NCBI GenBank assembly: GCA_947184155.2
Contig: CAMXCT020000133.1
Span: 74,719-138,718 of the forward strand
Length of the DNA: 64,000 nt
Direction: 5' to 3'
Origin: Cladocopium goreaui
Taxonomy: Eukaryota; Sar; Dinophyceae; Suessiales; Symbiodiniaceae
A program made the position numbers and the translations under genes. Within the stretch, counting starts at the first letter, position 1; each line of letters begins with the position of its first letter. This document shows positions 43,511 to 54,882 of this stretch, piece by piece. The notes under the pieces were generated by a model that was not told where the DNA came from, did no database searches, and saw nothing but the letters and a program-made list of their open reading frames with translations.

Positions 43511-46500
43511 CGTTCCCACACGTCCGAGGAACAGGTCTCTTGGAATAAGGCAAGACTTGCCAGACACCACTCAGAGTGAGCACAGAGCCGCAGATAAAGT
43601 GCAAGCCCATGCAGCCTGGGCTCGGCATGAGCCCATTTCGAATCTGAGATGCTCTGCACTAAGAGATGTTGTAGCTAGTTTCTATATAAAAATTACATAA
43701 GTTATAGACGGCCAAGCAAGTCCTCTATAAAATGAGTCCCGGAACAGCATTTTATAGACGTAAAGCATGTGCATTTTATAGAGGATCAACTTAGGGGTAT
43801 CATAAGTTATATTCCAACTAATCTGTGAAGAGGGGATGTTCTAGCCATATCTAGAGTCAGTTATAATGCATATTCCCATGTATGAAAATATAGAGTATAT
43901 CAAATTAAACCACCTGCCTTTCGCCTTTCCAGAGGATCAATTCCCTGGGTGCTTCTACAAGATGGTACTATCTTCGATGATTTTGTTCGATCCTGGGAAT
44001 GACCAACATCTAACATCGGTTTCTCTAAATTGCGACCCATGCGCATCCCAACATGGACTGCGATGTGACCATGGAAATCCAGAGTCCACCCAGGGAGGAC
44101 TTGTACCCCACACTGTGACACAACCACCTGTTCTAAAAAAACTCGCTAACTGGGCGCGTGATCCATAGTGATTCCATAGTGATTCCCAAACTTGGCGCAT
44201 CCCAAAAGCCAGGAGATGTTCAGATTGACAAGACTTGGCACCGTGCCATGGGTGCACTATCCCCAAGTGCAAGGGGTGCTCTCATTGGATTTTCTCAGGG
44301 AGGATAAAAAAAATGGAACTAAATGAGATCGATCAATAGATCTCAATAGAAATCTTGGAAATCTTGGAGTTCTCAATAGATTTCCAAAATGGAACTAAAT
44401 GGCGGATCGATCAATAGCAAAATCAAACATAGTCTCATCATCTTCAAACATATCTACATACAAACGGTGGATTGAAAGATAGGAAAAAACAAAAACCCTC
44501 TTCGGCAAATCCATCTTCTTCAAACGAACTTTACAAATGACATGTGGACTATGACTATCTCCCCTGTTGTAGAATAACAACACAACGATTGTATCATGCA
44601 ATCCCTATGACAGATCCTTCCCCTGCTGTCAGTGACAAACGCGAAGTTTGCTGGTGCCCAAAAATGGCAACCTGGCGCCATGGATGACACCGATGACACC
44701 AGTCGAATGTCCATGGTGTGATGCTTCCATGGATGTTTCACCTATAAATGGCAAGGTCAATCATGACAGGGCTTGGAATACCTGGAATTATGCACATGTT
44801 CACATCTGGGAAATAAATCAAGTCAATTCTTGCTGGCTATCCTGCTGTTGATTAGAGGTTTGATATGGAAAATCCATCATTTATGAACAGATTATTTCAT
44901 GGGCTTCCCCATTGGTTATTTAAATCTAGATTCAATTGCGAGAAGGTCACCTAAAGATATTGTGTTGCTTACATCATCTCGAATCAACGTATTCTCTGTC
45001 AACTACCAATGCTCCCAATGTAAGACCCCAGGGTCAACTGATTCAAACAGAGTCACTTCATAATTACTATGCAATTCTCTTGCTCTCCATGGGAGGATCC
45101 ATGAGACCCCAGGGTTGGCTCGCCTGAAGCTCCATTTCTCCGTCGGGTCATCCAGGCCCTCGATGAAATACTTCTCCTGGGCTGAGACGGTGCTTCAAGC
45201 CACAACAAATGGTACCCTCTGGTAAACTAACATAGCTACGGAAAATCGCCATTTTTAATGGGAAAATCCACTATAACTGGCCATTTTCAATAGCTATGTT
45301 AAATTACCAGAGGGTAGTTCAAGCAACGAACATATTTGGATGAACATGGTGCTTTAAACTGCGGAAATGGCTGAGTCAACGAAGATTACAGTGACGTGGC
45401 AGTGAAGTTTTTTATAGTTTACTCCAGGCTGATGGCTTTTCGCTTGTGTTTGCCCGCAGAGAAGGATCCTGAGATTATGGATGCATTTTCAATGATATGA
45501 TTCCATTTCTACAATGTGGTGCCCCTTCGTTCTGTTTGTTGCTTAACACAAAAGTATACAAAAGTCCCATTTCTACCAGAACCCCAACACTTCGCCTGGT
45601 TGTCAGGATCCTCCTTGTTACGGTAGGACAAACGGTAGAAATTCTGACACGATATCCCATGATGTCCAATGACATTCCTGGTTTAAGTGGGTGTTCCCTT
45701 GATTTTCCCATTGAATTATATCCGACTTGGAGACAAAAAAAACTTCTGACTGCAACTGAAGAACGATGACTTCCAAAGCTACCTGAATGTCAGCAGGGCT
45801 AACAGGCGCTAGTAGGACCTGGTTCTAGCAATATCTGTCCATACCTACAATAACCACTAAAAATCATATAACTGACATGTTCTATATACTATTTTAGTAG
45901 GTGTGCTTATTAATTCTTTTTTTTGGTCAGGATAATGTACTGACATACATGTATATGATACGTCGATATATGGCGGCTAATAGATTCTTGCCAAGTTTGA
46001 GCACCGTTTCGAAGAGGCCTCCGTGTTGGGCATGGGCGAACGTCTGCTGCAGCGGGAACCAGGCTGCAACGCACCGAATTCGTGCATAAACATAATATAT
46101 GATTAATATCGATTAATTCGTAGTAGTATTTATTAACACTCTCTTCTGTACATCGTTTTAGATGATTTTAAATTATTTGACACTCTTTTACGTTCGTTTA
46201 CATTCGTTTGCGATGTTTCATTTGTTTGGGACCACCTGCAGCCAAGCAAGGGTGAAATTGTGTCGAAACTGCTAGAAGTGGTCCATGCTAGAAGTGTTCC
46301 ATGCATGTCCATGCAGCAAATTGCATTTAGTCGGATTGTTGCTGACATACCATGCTTTCTTTCTTTCCATTGGTTGTATCCCGGAATCCCCAATCTTTGT
46401 TTGCTGTGAGCCGGTATACTGTTTTATCTCCATTACGGCTATCGTCATTATATTATATGTGGAACATCCTAGACCACTACCCCTGATCCCAAATTGCAAC

Positions 46501-47864
46501 CAGGAACCCACAGCGTTGCAGGCAACAAATATGCGGCAGACAGAACCAACCAGCCGTATTGGAAGTCATCTTGTTTACCTCAGGTTACGCATCAAATGGT
46601 GGTTTCCTAAGTCATTGGGGTACCCCCAGTCCTCATCCATAGATGGAATGTCCTGTTAAAACCATCCAGCGAGCTTGAGGTACCATGACTATGGAAACCT
46701 CCAAATGATACATAATTTTCAAAGCTGAAAGCATGGCCATCCAAGGTCGATTGAGAAACAAGCCGGGGCTGGGGAGTGTCTCATACCGGTTGTGGAGTCC
46801 ATCGTAAGCCTCATGGACCTGGGGTGCTGAGTGTTGTTTGGTGGCCAAGGCTAATCTTAGATGGTCTCTGCAACAAAATTCAGATCACAGTCAAGAAATG
46901 ACAGGTCATTTCTGCCCTCCAGCCGAAAAAATCCCCAAACTCCCATCAGCGGCCCCCCCAAGAAGCATTTGCTCAAAAACCACAATTATTTTAAGAGAAA
47001 ATCAAGAAGCAAATCATCAGCCAACGACCATTTTCCATCCAGAAATTCCGGCCACATCTGGCAGTGTGTCAAAACCTTGTACCCCTGGTGAACATCAAAA
47101 TAGCTGGTAAATGGATTTTCATCCCCCTAAAAATGGTATTATATAATAGGTATTGATCCATACCCATCTGGAAATCCATAAAACACCAAGCCGCTGAGAG
47201 CCCCCAGTTGCGAGTTTGTCTCCGCTGGCTTTGGAAGCAAACGGCCCACTTCGCCTTCCTGCCAAAAAAAGGACCTCTGGAACCTCTGAAATAGCTGGTA
47301 AGCTTGGCTAATCCCTTCCCCCTAAACGAAACCATGTTTTTTTGTTGGGAATTTCCACATTCCATTGGGACCATTTATGGGGTGTTTAATATGAGGGGGA
47401 TGGGATTAGTCTACTAAAATCAGGAACAACATCAAAAACCAAGGACTTCTCATCATTTTTGCAAGGAATCCATGACATCAATGATGATGCTGGCCCGAAA
47501 AAAAAGGATATCACCTGCTTTCTACCACAAAAAAACATGATCACGTTGTCTAATATCATCTTCTACGACAGGATGGATCATATCGATCAACACTTTACAG
47601 GGTCTGTTAAAAAAAAAACTCCTTACCATATCCCACATATTTTTCCCATAACTATGATATAAAAACCGTATCCTATATATTTTTCCCTCCATTGCTGGCG
47701 AACTCCGCCGCTTTCTCCCGTTGATCCCATGGGTGCCGGGCACCTCGCCTGTTCCAAGTTGGAGATCTCCTGCGGCTTCGGTTTGGCCTTAAAACAGCCA
47801 CAGGCCAACTCTATGGCGTTGCGGCCGCAGCGACCAAGGGCACCGCGGAGGGAATTGGATGATA
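43511..47864 (-). CDS. Six phase-compatible exons of an unknown minus-strand gene (~174 residues)
   Basis: Exons in order: 47864-47749, 47258-47187, 46818-46699, 46046-45992, 45181-45124, 43615-43511. Donors read GC, GT, GT, GC, GC, GT and acceptors are all AG. The codon phases join without a stop. Fragments in order: GRCGRNAIELACGCFKAKPK; EGEVGRLLPKPAETNSQLGA; VHEAYDGLHNRYETLPSPGL; QTFAHAQHGGLFETVLKL; QEKYFIEGLDDPTEKWSF; LHGLALYLRLCAHSEWCLAS. The joins FETVLKL/AQEKYF and EKWSF/RLHGLALY are especially smooth. I recognise no family. The 46.0 kb exon could instead start at 46063, and the 47.2 kb island has a second open frame. Seen: open frames and borders; inferred: that they form one transcript. 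Confidence 0.5.
43866..44168 (+). CDS. Plus-strand ORF, 100 codons, unknown
   Basis: Contains KMVLSSMILFDPGNDQHLTS and SLNCDPCASQHGLRCDHGNP; protein-like but open on minus too, no splice borders. Lies inside a large intron of the minus-strand gene model, perhaps an old inserted gene fragment. Confidence 0.25.
   Translation: MHIPMYENIEYIKLNHLPFAFPEDQFPGCFYKMVLSSMILFDPGNDQHLTSVSLNCDPCASQHGLRCDHGNPESTQGGLVPHTVTQPPVLKKLANWARDP
45213..45316. repeat. Inverted-repeat element, family A, intact
   Basis: GGTACCCTCTGGTAAAC left and TTAAATTACCAGAGGGTA right, 32 bp upstream of the exon at 45124-45181. Read on plus, GT precedes and AG (GGGTAG) follows the element. Confidence 0.9.
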
Positions 47865-48059
47865 CTCGGAGGTCTTTATCATTTTAGATATAGTTTTGAA
47901 GATATGTTGCTTATAATATATATATATATTATTGCTTAAATCACTACTAAATATTTTATGTATATATATATCTATATACATAAATAATATCATATATAAT
48001 ATATACTTATAATATATGCATGTATGTTGTTTGTTCTAGATAATTCCTGAAAGAAACAC

Positions 48060-48191
48060 CTCTTTTATCATTGCAATGTTGGAGATTCTGTCATCATCCA
48101 ATTGGCCAAAGAGTGGTGCCTCCTTCACCAAGCCCTTGACTGATCTCACATCGAGACTTGATGTGTACGTACTGAACAGGCAACTGCAAAC
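48060..48191 (-). CDS. Exon (44 codons), weakly cyclic-nucleotide-binding-like
   Basis: After TGTTCCCAG|G, before GTGTTTC; exactly 44 codons in phase 0. Contains VKGLVKEAPLFGQLDDDRIS then NIAMIKE, which resembles the first helices of a cNMP-binding domain (pattern: L..VPLF..L....L..IA..). The expected next part (glycine-rich phosphate-binding cassette) was not found downstream, so the resemblance is weak. Confidence 0.45.
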
Positions 48192-48294
48192 CTGGGAACA
48201 TTGGATTATTTGATATTATCTGCGCACTGCTTACAATTGATTATTTGGGCCTAATAGATACGCAGGGATGATAGATGGTGTACTCAACAATTAA

Positions 48295-48444
48295 AGGTTA
48301 AGATTGGATACCAAACAACCTAAGAACGTGGCCACCCTGGCTGAATGTCTATTGACTTGCGCTGTTCATGCTGTTCAAATTGATGTTCGAGCCAAAAGTG
48401 GTGCCTCCGAGTTGTGTTTCTTTGTTTATGTTACCCACAATTAG
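48295..48444 (+). CDS. Plus-strand ORF ending in a stop, possible terminal exon or fragment
   Basis: 50 codons; contains NVATLAECLLTCAVHAVQID and VRAKSGASELCFFVYVTHN then TAG. Minus is closed here. No clean acceptor. Confidence 0.3.
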   Translation, partial: RLRLDTKQPKNVATLAECLLTCAVHAVQIDVRAKSGASELCFFVYVTHN

Positions 48445-48759
48445 TTCGATCCATCTACCAGAAAAAAAAACTCAAGAACACTTGGAGCTATGTTCACCAA
48501 CTTGGCAAACTCATTCCTATTGAATGTTCATCATTATTATACAATCATTATTCTTCCAGTTGTATAAGATGGTATTATACCATCAATAATTATTCTTCCA
48601 GGTGTATAATAATGACACAATATGGTATACCATCATTATTCTAGCATAATATCGCATTTTCAGACATACCTAGGTAGTTCATATTCATATCCTTGTCCCG
48701 TCTTAGATTTAGTCATTTTTTCCTGGAACAAAACAACATTCTACTAACCATTACCTTTG

Positions 48760-48855
48760 GTTCTTTAACATAGCTATGGACAATGGTTAATTTATGGATG
48801 ACTCACCTGTATTTACATATTCAGAATGCTGTTTTTTTTCCATAGCAAACTGTTA
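48760..48855. repeat. Decayed family A element
   Basis: TTACCTTTGGTTCTTTAACATAGC left and CCATAGCAAACTGTTACG right resemble family A with many changes. Confidence 0.4.
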
Positions 48856-49537
48856 CGTATATAAAAACCCATGAATCAATGATCAAATCACAAACAAACC
48901 AAACGGAGGGTCTGCGGCGTCAGTTGATCCAAGGCATGACTTTTTGCTTGGCTGAGGCAGTTCTAGTTTTCTAGGACCACTCTACTAATCAATGTATGTA
49001 TTATAGCCAGTGTATAACCATTGATTGTTCATTATGTCTGATTCACTAACCTGATGACAGCTGAACTAAGGCCACCGGTCTTCACACTGGGCAGGCCATT
49101 TGGGATGATTCCCCTTACTGACCATCATTTCATTGACGTCGCAGGCAGTTCAATATGATTCTTTTATATTTAATATTACATTAACCATTCTATCACACAC
49201 ACATACATATATATATATATATCATATGTCTGTATATGTATGCTAGACATATCTATTGTGTATATATATATATACATATAAATGTATTGTATCATATATA
49301 TATATATATATATATTAGATGTATGAATCCTACATATTAATATATCATATACTATCATATACCACATGCCAAATATCAAAAACCATATATCATGATGTGT
49401 ATATATTATATATATATATCGTTATGAAATAACTAACCATATTATCATTTGGGGATTGTATTTTTGTCTCAATATATCTATGATAAATTAATATATATAT
49501 AACTAGAGATTGTTCTCCCCAAAAGTCTCTCCCAAAC

Positions 49538-49618
49538 CTGTCTCCCAAACCGGCCTCCGCCTTCGTCCTGCTGGGCGTCGGGGGGGCCGCCGCTTGGTTG
49601 CCGACCTCTTCAAGAAAC
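49538..49618 (-). CDS. Exon candidate, strand uncertain
   Basis: After GCAGCTGCCAG|G, before GTTTGG. Reads FLEEVGNQAAAPPTPSRTKA then EAGLGD. On plus, a hydrophobic frame (ASAFVLLGVGGAAAW) between AAAAG and GTTTCATGG is also possible. Confidence 0.4.
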
Positions 49619-50127
49619 CTGGCAGCTGCAGGTTTCATGGGATGAAACCTGGGATGAAACCTGCGATTTAATGGACTTTCACCAACAGATTTTTGTGGCA
49701 GTACCACATTGGGATTGAGGTTAAATATCTATGGTACATATGAGTTAAATTATGAGCCAAATACAGCATGAAAAAATGATGAGTATATAGTCATACCACA
49801 TTTAGAAACCAGCATTCTTCTTCCAACAACCAAACATTACTAATTTTGTTGTATAATGTTGTATATAAAGCAACATGTTTGATGATGTATTGAGTTCGCA
49901 AAAGATGCGTGCAAGCCATTGGGCCTTGGTTTTCATGGGGATTCCCAGTTCATTTTTATCATGATCATCCTGATTTTTTTTAAAATCAATTTTAGGGTAG
50001 TACAATTCCAAAACCAATCATCAACAAACCGGGGTATCCGGGGGCCCTCCTGCAGCCGCTCAATGGCCATTGAAAAGGTAGGAACATCCCAACATGTTTG
50101 GGGCTGTCATGACCTGTCAACTTCAGC

Positions 50128-50178
50128 CTTGCGCCACTGCCCACTCTTTGGCTCCGGGCTGCTGCTCCATCTGTTGCC
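50128..50178 (-). CDS. Exon candidate (51 bases)
   Basis: After GACGGCCTAG|G, before GCTGAAG (GC donor). Reads QQMEQQPGAKEWAVAQ. A second short piece (MAIERLQEGPRIPR, about 50027-50068) ends before GTTTGT. Confidence 0.4.
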
Positions 50179-50457
50179 CTAGGCCGTCCCCAAAGATTTT
50201 TCTTAGGATTTAGCAAGATTTAGCAGGACTTCAGAAGTTCTTATCGGATATTGAAAGCGATTTACTGGGGCTTACAGCAATTCTAATAGGGTTAAATTTG
50301 GATTTAACGGATATACCAACAACCATTGATGAAGTACTTGGCATTTTGTGCCACGGCCGTTTCTTTGGGTTGAGGTCGACCTATACGTGCAATTCTACTT
50401 TTTTGTTTATCCAGAAATGGGTGACACCACCGTTTGTAGCACATTTGATGGAAAAAG

Positions 50458-50552
50458 TACCCTCTGGTAAACTAAAGTCTATTGAAAATGGCCATCTATA
50501 GTATATTTTCCCCACAAAAATGGTGATGTTCCATAGCTATGTTAAATTACCA
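50458..50552. mobile_element. Family A inverted-repeat element between 12 bp direct repeats (introner-like)
   Basis: TACCCTCTGGTAAACTAAAG left, CTATGTTAAATTACC right. ATGGAAAAAGTA occurs at 50448-50459 and again at 50552-50563. The left copy supplies a GT (50457) and the right copy an AG (50560-50561), so removal from GT to AG would restore a single ATGGAAAAATA. It interrupts a plus-strand open frame (50298-50501). Interpretation as an introner is inference. Confidence 0.65.
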
Positions 50553-50584
50553 TGGAAAAAGTAGGTCTTAAGCCATGGGATGGA

Positions 50585-50974
50585 TCAAATAAATTCAAAT
50601 AATACCACTCTAACGGTACCGAAATGGAAAAGGACACAACGATAAAAAAAAACCGCGGAAATTATTCGCTTGCAACGATCATCAAAGGCTCCATACCTAT
50701 TTCCAAGCTTGGTAGGTCTTATGCCCGGACCAGAGATCTGCTCTGACATATTCCAATACACATGTTCCTTGATGTAGTACGGACCGACACGTGAGCATTG
50801 ATAGTGCCGCGTACCACAGTAATTTGAGATTACCATGTTATTGAGCACGACGTCGTCGCTACCGACTTTCTTCAACCAGTAGTGCTTACCACCGTGAAGC
50901 CTCAGCGCATATCTGACCGGCTGGTCGCCTTCCCATCCAAGATCAAAGATGCTTGAACAAAAAATGTTCAACAT
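50585..50974 (-). CDS. ORF of 129 codons, unknown protein
   Basis: One of the longer non-repetitive frames: LGWEGDQPVRYALRLHGGKH, then YWLKKVGSDDVVLNN, then YYIKEHVYWNMSEQISGPGI. Clearly protein-like. An upstream fragment at about 51065-51180 (KIGNEWRFHRQNTLWDRGVV) is in a compatible style and may be the preceding exon. No family recognised. Confidence 0.45.
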   Translation of the reverse strand: MLNIFCSSIFDLGWEGDQPVRYALRLHGGKHYWLKKVGSDDVVLNNMVISNYCGTRHYQCSRVGPYYIKEHVYWNMSEQISGPGIRPTKLGNRYGAFDDRCKRIISAVFFYRCVLFHFGTVRVVLFEFI

Positions 50975-51064
50975 CGGAACTCATGTTGAAATACACAGTT
51001 TAAGGGATAAGTTTTGCAGCCTTGGATATGAACAAATACAAACCCAAAGTTTAGTAATTGATCC

Positions 51065-51180
51065 GTTCATCTTGAGGGCGCTAATATGCAGGGTATCTTG
51101 ACGGATGGCATTCCCTCAACCACAACTCCGCGATCCCACAATGTGTTCTGCCGGTGAAACCGCCATTCATTGCCAATCTT
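51065..51180 (-). CDS. ORF fragment upstream of 50585-50974
   Basis: Reads KIGNEWRFHRQNTLWDRGVV then VEGMPSVKIPCILAPSR and a stop; if it is an exon, its donor lies before that stop (about 51085). Possibly part of the same unknown gene. Confidence 0.3.
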
Positions 51181-51641
51181 AGATATGCTGCAAAAAACAA
51201 GACTAAATTGTTAGCTGATTTATAGACATTCCTTTATAGTAACATATTATTATATAAAGGATTGGACTATCCTTCCGAGGTTAACCCAGTGGATATATAA
51301 CCATAGTTTTATAGAGGTTATATCCCAACTTGGGGGTTAATTACCATGGCTATACCTTTTAAAAACTCCAACTCCACCCCCAAGTATAATAATCAACCAA
51401 CCATCCCTACTCAGACTCAAAACTATACTTATATCCCAATTTTATGGTGGTATGGCTGCCATTTTTGATACCTTTTATTGCACATGATCGTCCCATTAAA
51501 ATGTCCATTTACAGTGGATTGTCCATAGTTATGGCCATTCATCAAGGCGTTTGCCGTGAAACTGCCATTCTTCTTGGTGATTCATGGCTGAAAACCCACA
51601 TTTGCCGCCGGGAAAACCAAAAAAACCCATGGGAAAACCAC

Positions 51642-52029
51642 AGATTGAGCGCCCGACGCGCCATCTCTTCCTGGCTCAGTTGGTTTGTGTCACGGTTGAC
51701 TGTTGGCTTCTTGGTGGTCCACGGAGGGCATGACAAAACAATTTCAAGAGTCATGGAGGTACATAGCTGGATGGTTTATTTCATGGAACATCAATATCCT
51801 ATGTGTTTTTTATTTTGGGAAACCTCCATAGCTGGATGGTTCTTTATTTTTGGATGTTCCATGTTATCTTGGGGGTCGCCCCATTTTTACGAAACCGACC
51901 CTTTGCCCATGTTGTGGTGACTGTGAGCCCCAAATTTTGTCTTGCAACCGGTTGGCAACATCCCCATCAATACCCCACCGCACCCCTCGCCTGGTCACAG
52001 AGTTTCCGCAGGTTGTGCTCAGACACCAC
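51642..52029 (-). CDS. Two phase-compatible short exons, unknown protein
   Basis: 52029-51991 (39 bases, after GGTGAAAG|G, before GCGAGG, a GC donor) reads VVSEHNLRKLCDQ. 51670-51642 (after GAGCCAG|G, before GTGGTT) reads EEMARRALN. Both meet in phase 0. The second island is open further upstream (TTKKPTVNRDTNQLSQ), so its start is not certain. Confidence 0.4.
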
Positions 52030-52221
52030 CTTTCACCCACTGGAAGATCAGGAAAACATCACCAAAATAGGGGGACTACTGAAATGTGAGGTAATTAGGT
52101 ATCTGCCCAAACTCTGGTACCTTCTGGTCGGTGGATGTTCATCCCCTCCAAATGTGTGTTTTTTGTTAATAGGTTTTGATCCATCATCAATCTTTACTCA
52201 ACAAAAGAAACAACAAGAACG

Positions 52222-52310
52222 ACAGGGACAGCTGGACAGCATTTCGCCAGCGGGCAACAGGAACTCCTAAGGCCTCTCTTTGCAATCAATGGCATGGCCA
52301 CGGCTTGGTA
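52222..52310 (-). CDS. Exon candidate, frame uncertain
   Basis: After TTTTTTTTGAAG a frame reads IYQAVAMPLIAKRGLRSS. An internal acceptor CCTTAG|G would instead give EFLLPAGEMLSSC. Donor unclear. Confidence 0.3.
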
Positions 52311-53125
52311 GATCTTCAAAAAAAAAACAACCAATAAATAACGGATATTGATGCACTGAATATAGTTGTAGTGCAACCCAAAAGTAATGTACTTCCTGCT
52401 GGTTCCTGTGGGAAAACACATCTAATAACAATATATTTTTTGGTTCGGTGTTCATCATGCCATCATTAATCCTGGGTTGTGGTCTCAAAATAAGAAAAAA
52501 AAATTTTCCCTATGTACAATCAGTCTTCTCTGCTATCTGATCTGCTTCGGGGCAACCAAACAGTTGACGCGAATCTCGCGACTTCAACCCGAAGCAATGC
52601 CTGACCCCCAGCTTCAAAACATGTGCCAAACAGCCTGAATGGAATCCTTTGGACTACACAACCCATCTCCGCAATGGAAATCCTGCGGTTTTTCATCTAG
52701 CGGTCAACAAGTTGCCACCCATTGTGATCATTGTGGTTAGACAACGAAGTAGATCACGAAGTACATCCACAAGTTCTAGCCATCCCTCCCCCAAAAAAAT
52801 CGTTGGACACCTGGAACAAATAAATGTAATCTAAATGTGTTTCGTTGCCTTTGTATAGCTAATGTTTATATAGGACTTCAATTTCCATGCTGATTCAATG
52901 GTATCTTTCCAGTGCTGGAACCCACGTTTATTTTGAACGTTAAACGATTTAAATCAACATAAATCGACCTATGAATTGAACATCAACCAAAATGATGCTG
53001 TTGTTGCTATTTAATGGTATTTAGAGCCACCGAGCAACCAAACAGAGTGACGTCACAATCCAATCCAATCGGATCCACTCTATGAGTGGAAGTTCCATCG
53101 ACCAAAATGGTCGTTGTGGGTATAC

Positions 53126-53190
53126 CACCGAAAAAGCACGTGGGGAAACGAGCGGCTCGCCTCTGGATCGAGGATGCATACAGCCACCAC
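53126..53190 (-). CDS. Exon candidate, unknown
   Basis: After CTCTTGCCAG|G, before GTATAC. Reads VVAVCILDPEASRSFPHVLF. A second frame stays open to 53007, so frame is tentative. Confidence 0.4.
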
Positions 53191-53454
53191 CTGGCAAGAG
53201 GTTTGAATGACATTTTCATGGGATTTCATGATGGTCAATTATGGTTAACCTGGTGAATGATGTTGATTTTTTATCGGGATTTTGCAAGATTTACCAGTAG
53301 TACCGCACAAGGCCGTGGCAAAAGTTTCAAAGATAGGAAACCATGAGGAAGTGAGTTGTTGTGATGCATGACGGCAGGGCCAATCCACTGATGGACCGAA
53401 TGGTGGTTGGAGTTGTGTTTTTTGGAGTGGTTGCAATGGTTGCAGCCACCACTG

Positions 53455-54180
53455 TTGGATGTAGTGTGGTGTAGTGCAGCTGTAGTTGTAGTTGTAGTGC
53501 AGCTGTACTTGTAGCTGTGTGTAGTGTAATCAATGTAGTGTAGTTGCAGTTGTAGTTGCTGTGTGGTGAAGTGAGTGTACGTAGTGTAATGTGATGTAGT
53601 GTAGTGCTGTAGTGTTGTGTGCTGTTGTGTAGCCTAGAGTAGTGTAGTGTGCTGTAGTGTTGCGTGCTGTAGTGTAGCCTAGTGTGTTGTAGTTTGGTGT
53701 ATAGTGGCGTAGTGTAGCGTAGTATAGTGTAGTGTAATTAGTGTAGTGTAGTGTAATGTAGTTGTAGTTTTAGCTGTAGTTGTAGTTGGAGTTGTAGTTG
53801 TAGCTGTAGTGTAGTGTAGTTAGTATAGCGTAGTGTAGTGTAATGTAAATAGTGTAGTGTAGTGTAACGTAGTGTATTTGTAGTTGTAGTTATAGTTGTG
53901 GTGGTGGTGGTAGTAGTAAGAGTAGGAGTAGGAGTAGCAGCAGCAGTAGCAGCAGTAGCAGCAGTAGCAGCAGCAGCAGCAGTAGTAACAGTAGTTGTAG
54001 CTGTAGCTGTAGTTGTAGTTGTAGTGTAATTTGTCTAGTGTGCTGTAATTAGTGTACATAGTGTAGTGTACGTAGTGTAGTGTAGTACAGTGTAATTAGT
54101 ATACTGTAGCGCGGTAGATTTGTTTTTGCATTTGTAATTGTAGTGGTAGCATAGTGTGGTTGTAGTTGTAGTTGCAGTTG
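53455..54180. repeat. GTAGTGTAGT / GTTGTAGTT low-complexity array
   Basis: About 725 bp built from GTAGTGTAGT, GTTGTAGTT and AGCAGCAGT words; almost no C on the plus strand. Confidence 0.9.
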
Positions 54181-54182
54181 TA

Positions 54183-54305
54183 GTTGTCCATCTATCTGTC
54201 TATCTATCTAACTCTCTATCTCTCTATCTCTCTCTCTATCTCTCTATCTCTCTATCTCTCTATCTATCTTTCTATCTATCCATCTATCTATCTATCTATC
54301 GATCT
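54183..54305. repeat. CTAT/CTCT microsatellite
   Basis: CTATCTCTCTATCTCT-type repeats; directly abuts the G/T-rich array with opposite strand composition. Confidence 0.9.
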
Positions 54306-54344
54306 GCACCCAGACACCTTTTTTGGTTGGTGGGGGAAACAAGG

Positions 54345-54612
54345 GGGGACTTTAGGGCATGACCATGTAGCATTATACCCTTAGGGACACGGGGGGCTTC
54401 AGCGCATGATGCATGATGATAGAAAATCACGCCTTTAGGATGTATGGGGGGCACTGCAAACACGAAGGGTTTAAGACATCATGATGCAGAATCACACCTG
54501 CAGGGTTTATGGGATATACAGTAGGCGGCTTTAGGCCATGACGACGTACAATCACACCTTTAGGATATCAGGCGGGGGAGGGGAGAAGACTTTAGGCCAT
54601 GATGATCGTCAT
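54345..54612. repeat. Degenerate ~60-70 bp tandem repeat
   Basis: Four to five diverged units sharing CTTTAGGCCATGA, ATGATG, and AATCACACCTTTAGG with G-runs. Confidence 0.7.
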
Positions 54613-54882
54613 CATCAACCCCATCGTCAGAATAACCCTGTACAAGCGACAGATTCACCCGTGTAAAAGTGACAGATTCCCACCTGTACGCACAACCGTC
54701 CGCCCTTATCAGCAACCCTGAGTTACCTCCAATGAAACTTTATGTCGTAAAGAGATCTGAACACATGCGTGGAAGAGAATTAATTAGACAAGTTGGTTGC
54801 TTACGAAATCTCCCTGACACGAGCGGAGTTCCGCCTGTGCACCAAGAAAATGGTCCTGCTACGCACGGGCTTGGATTGGGCT

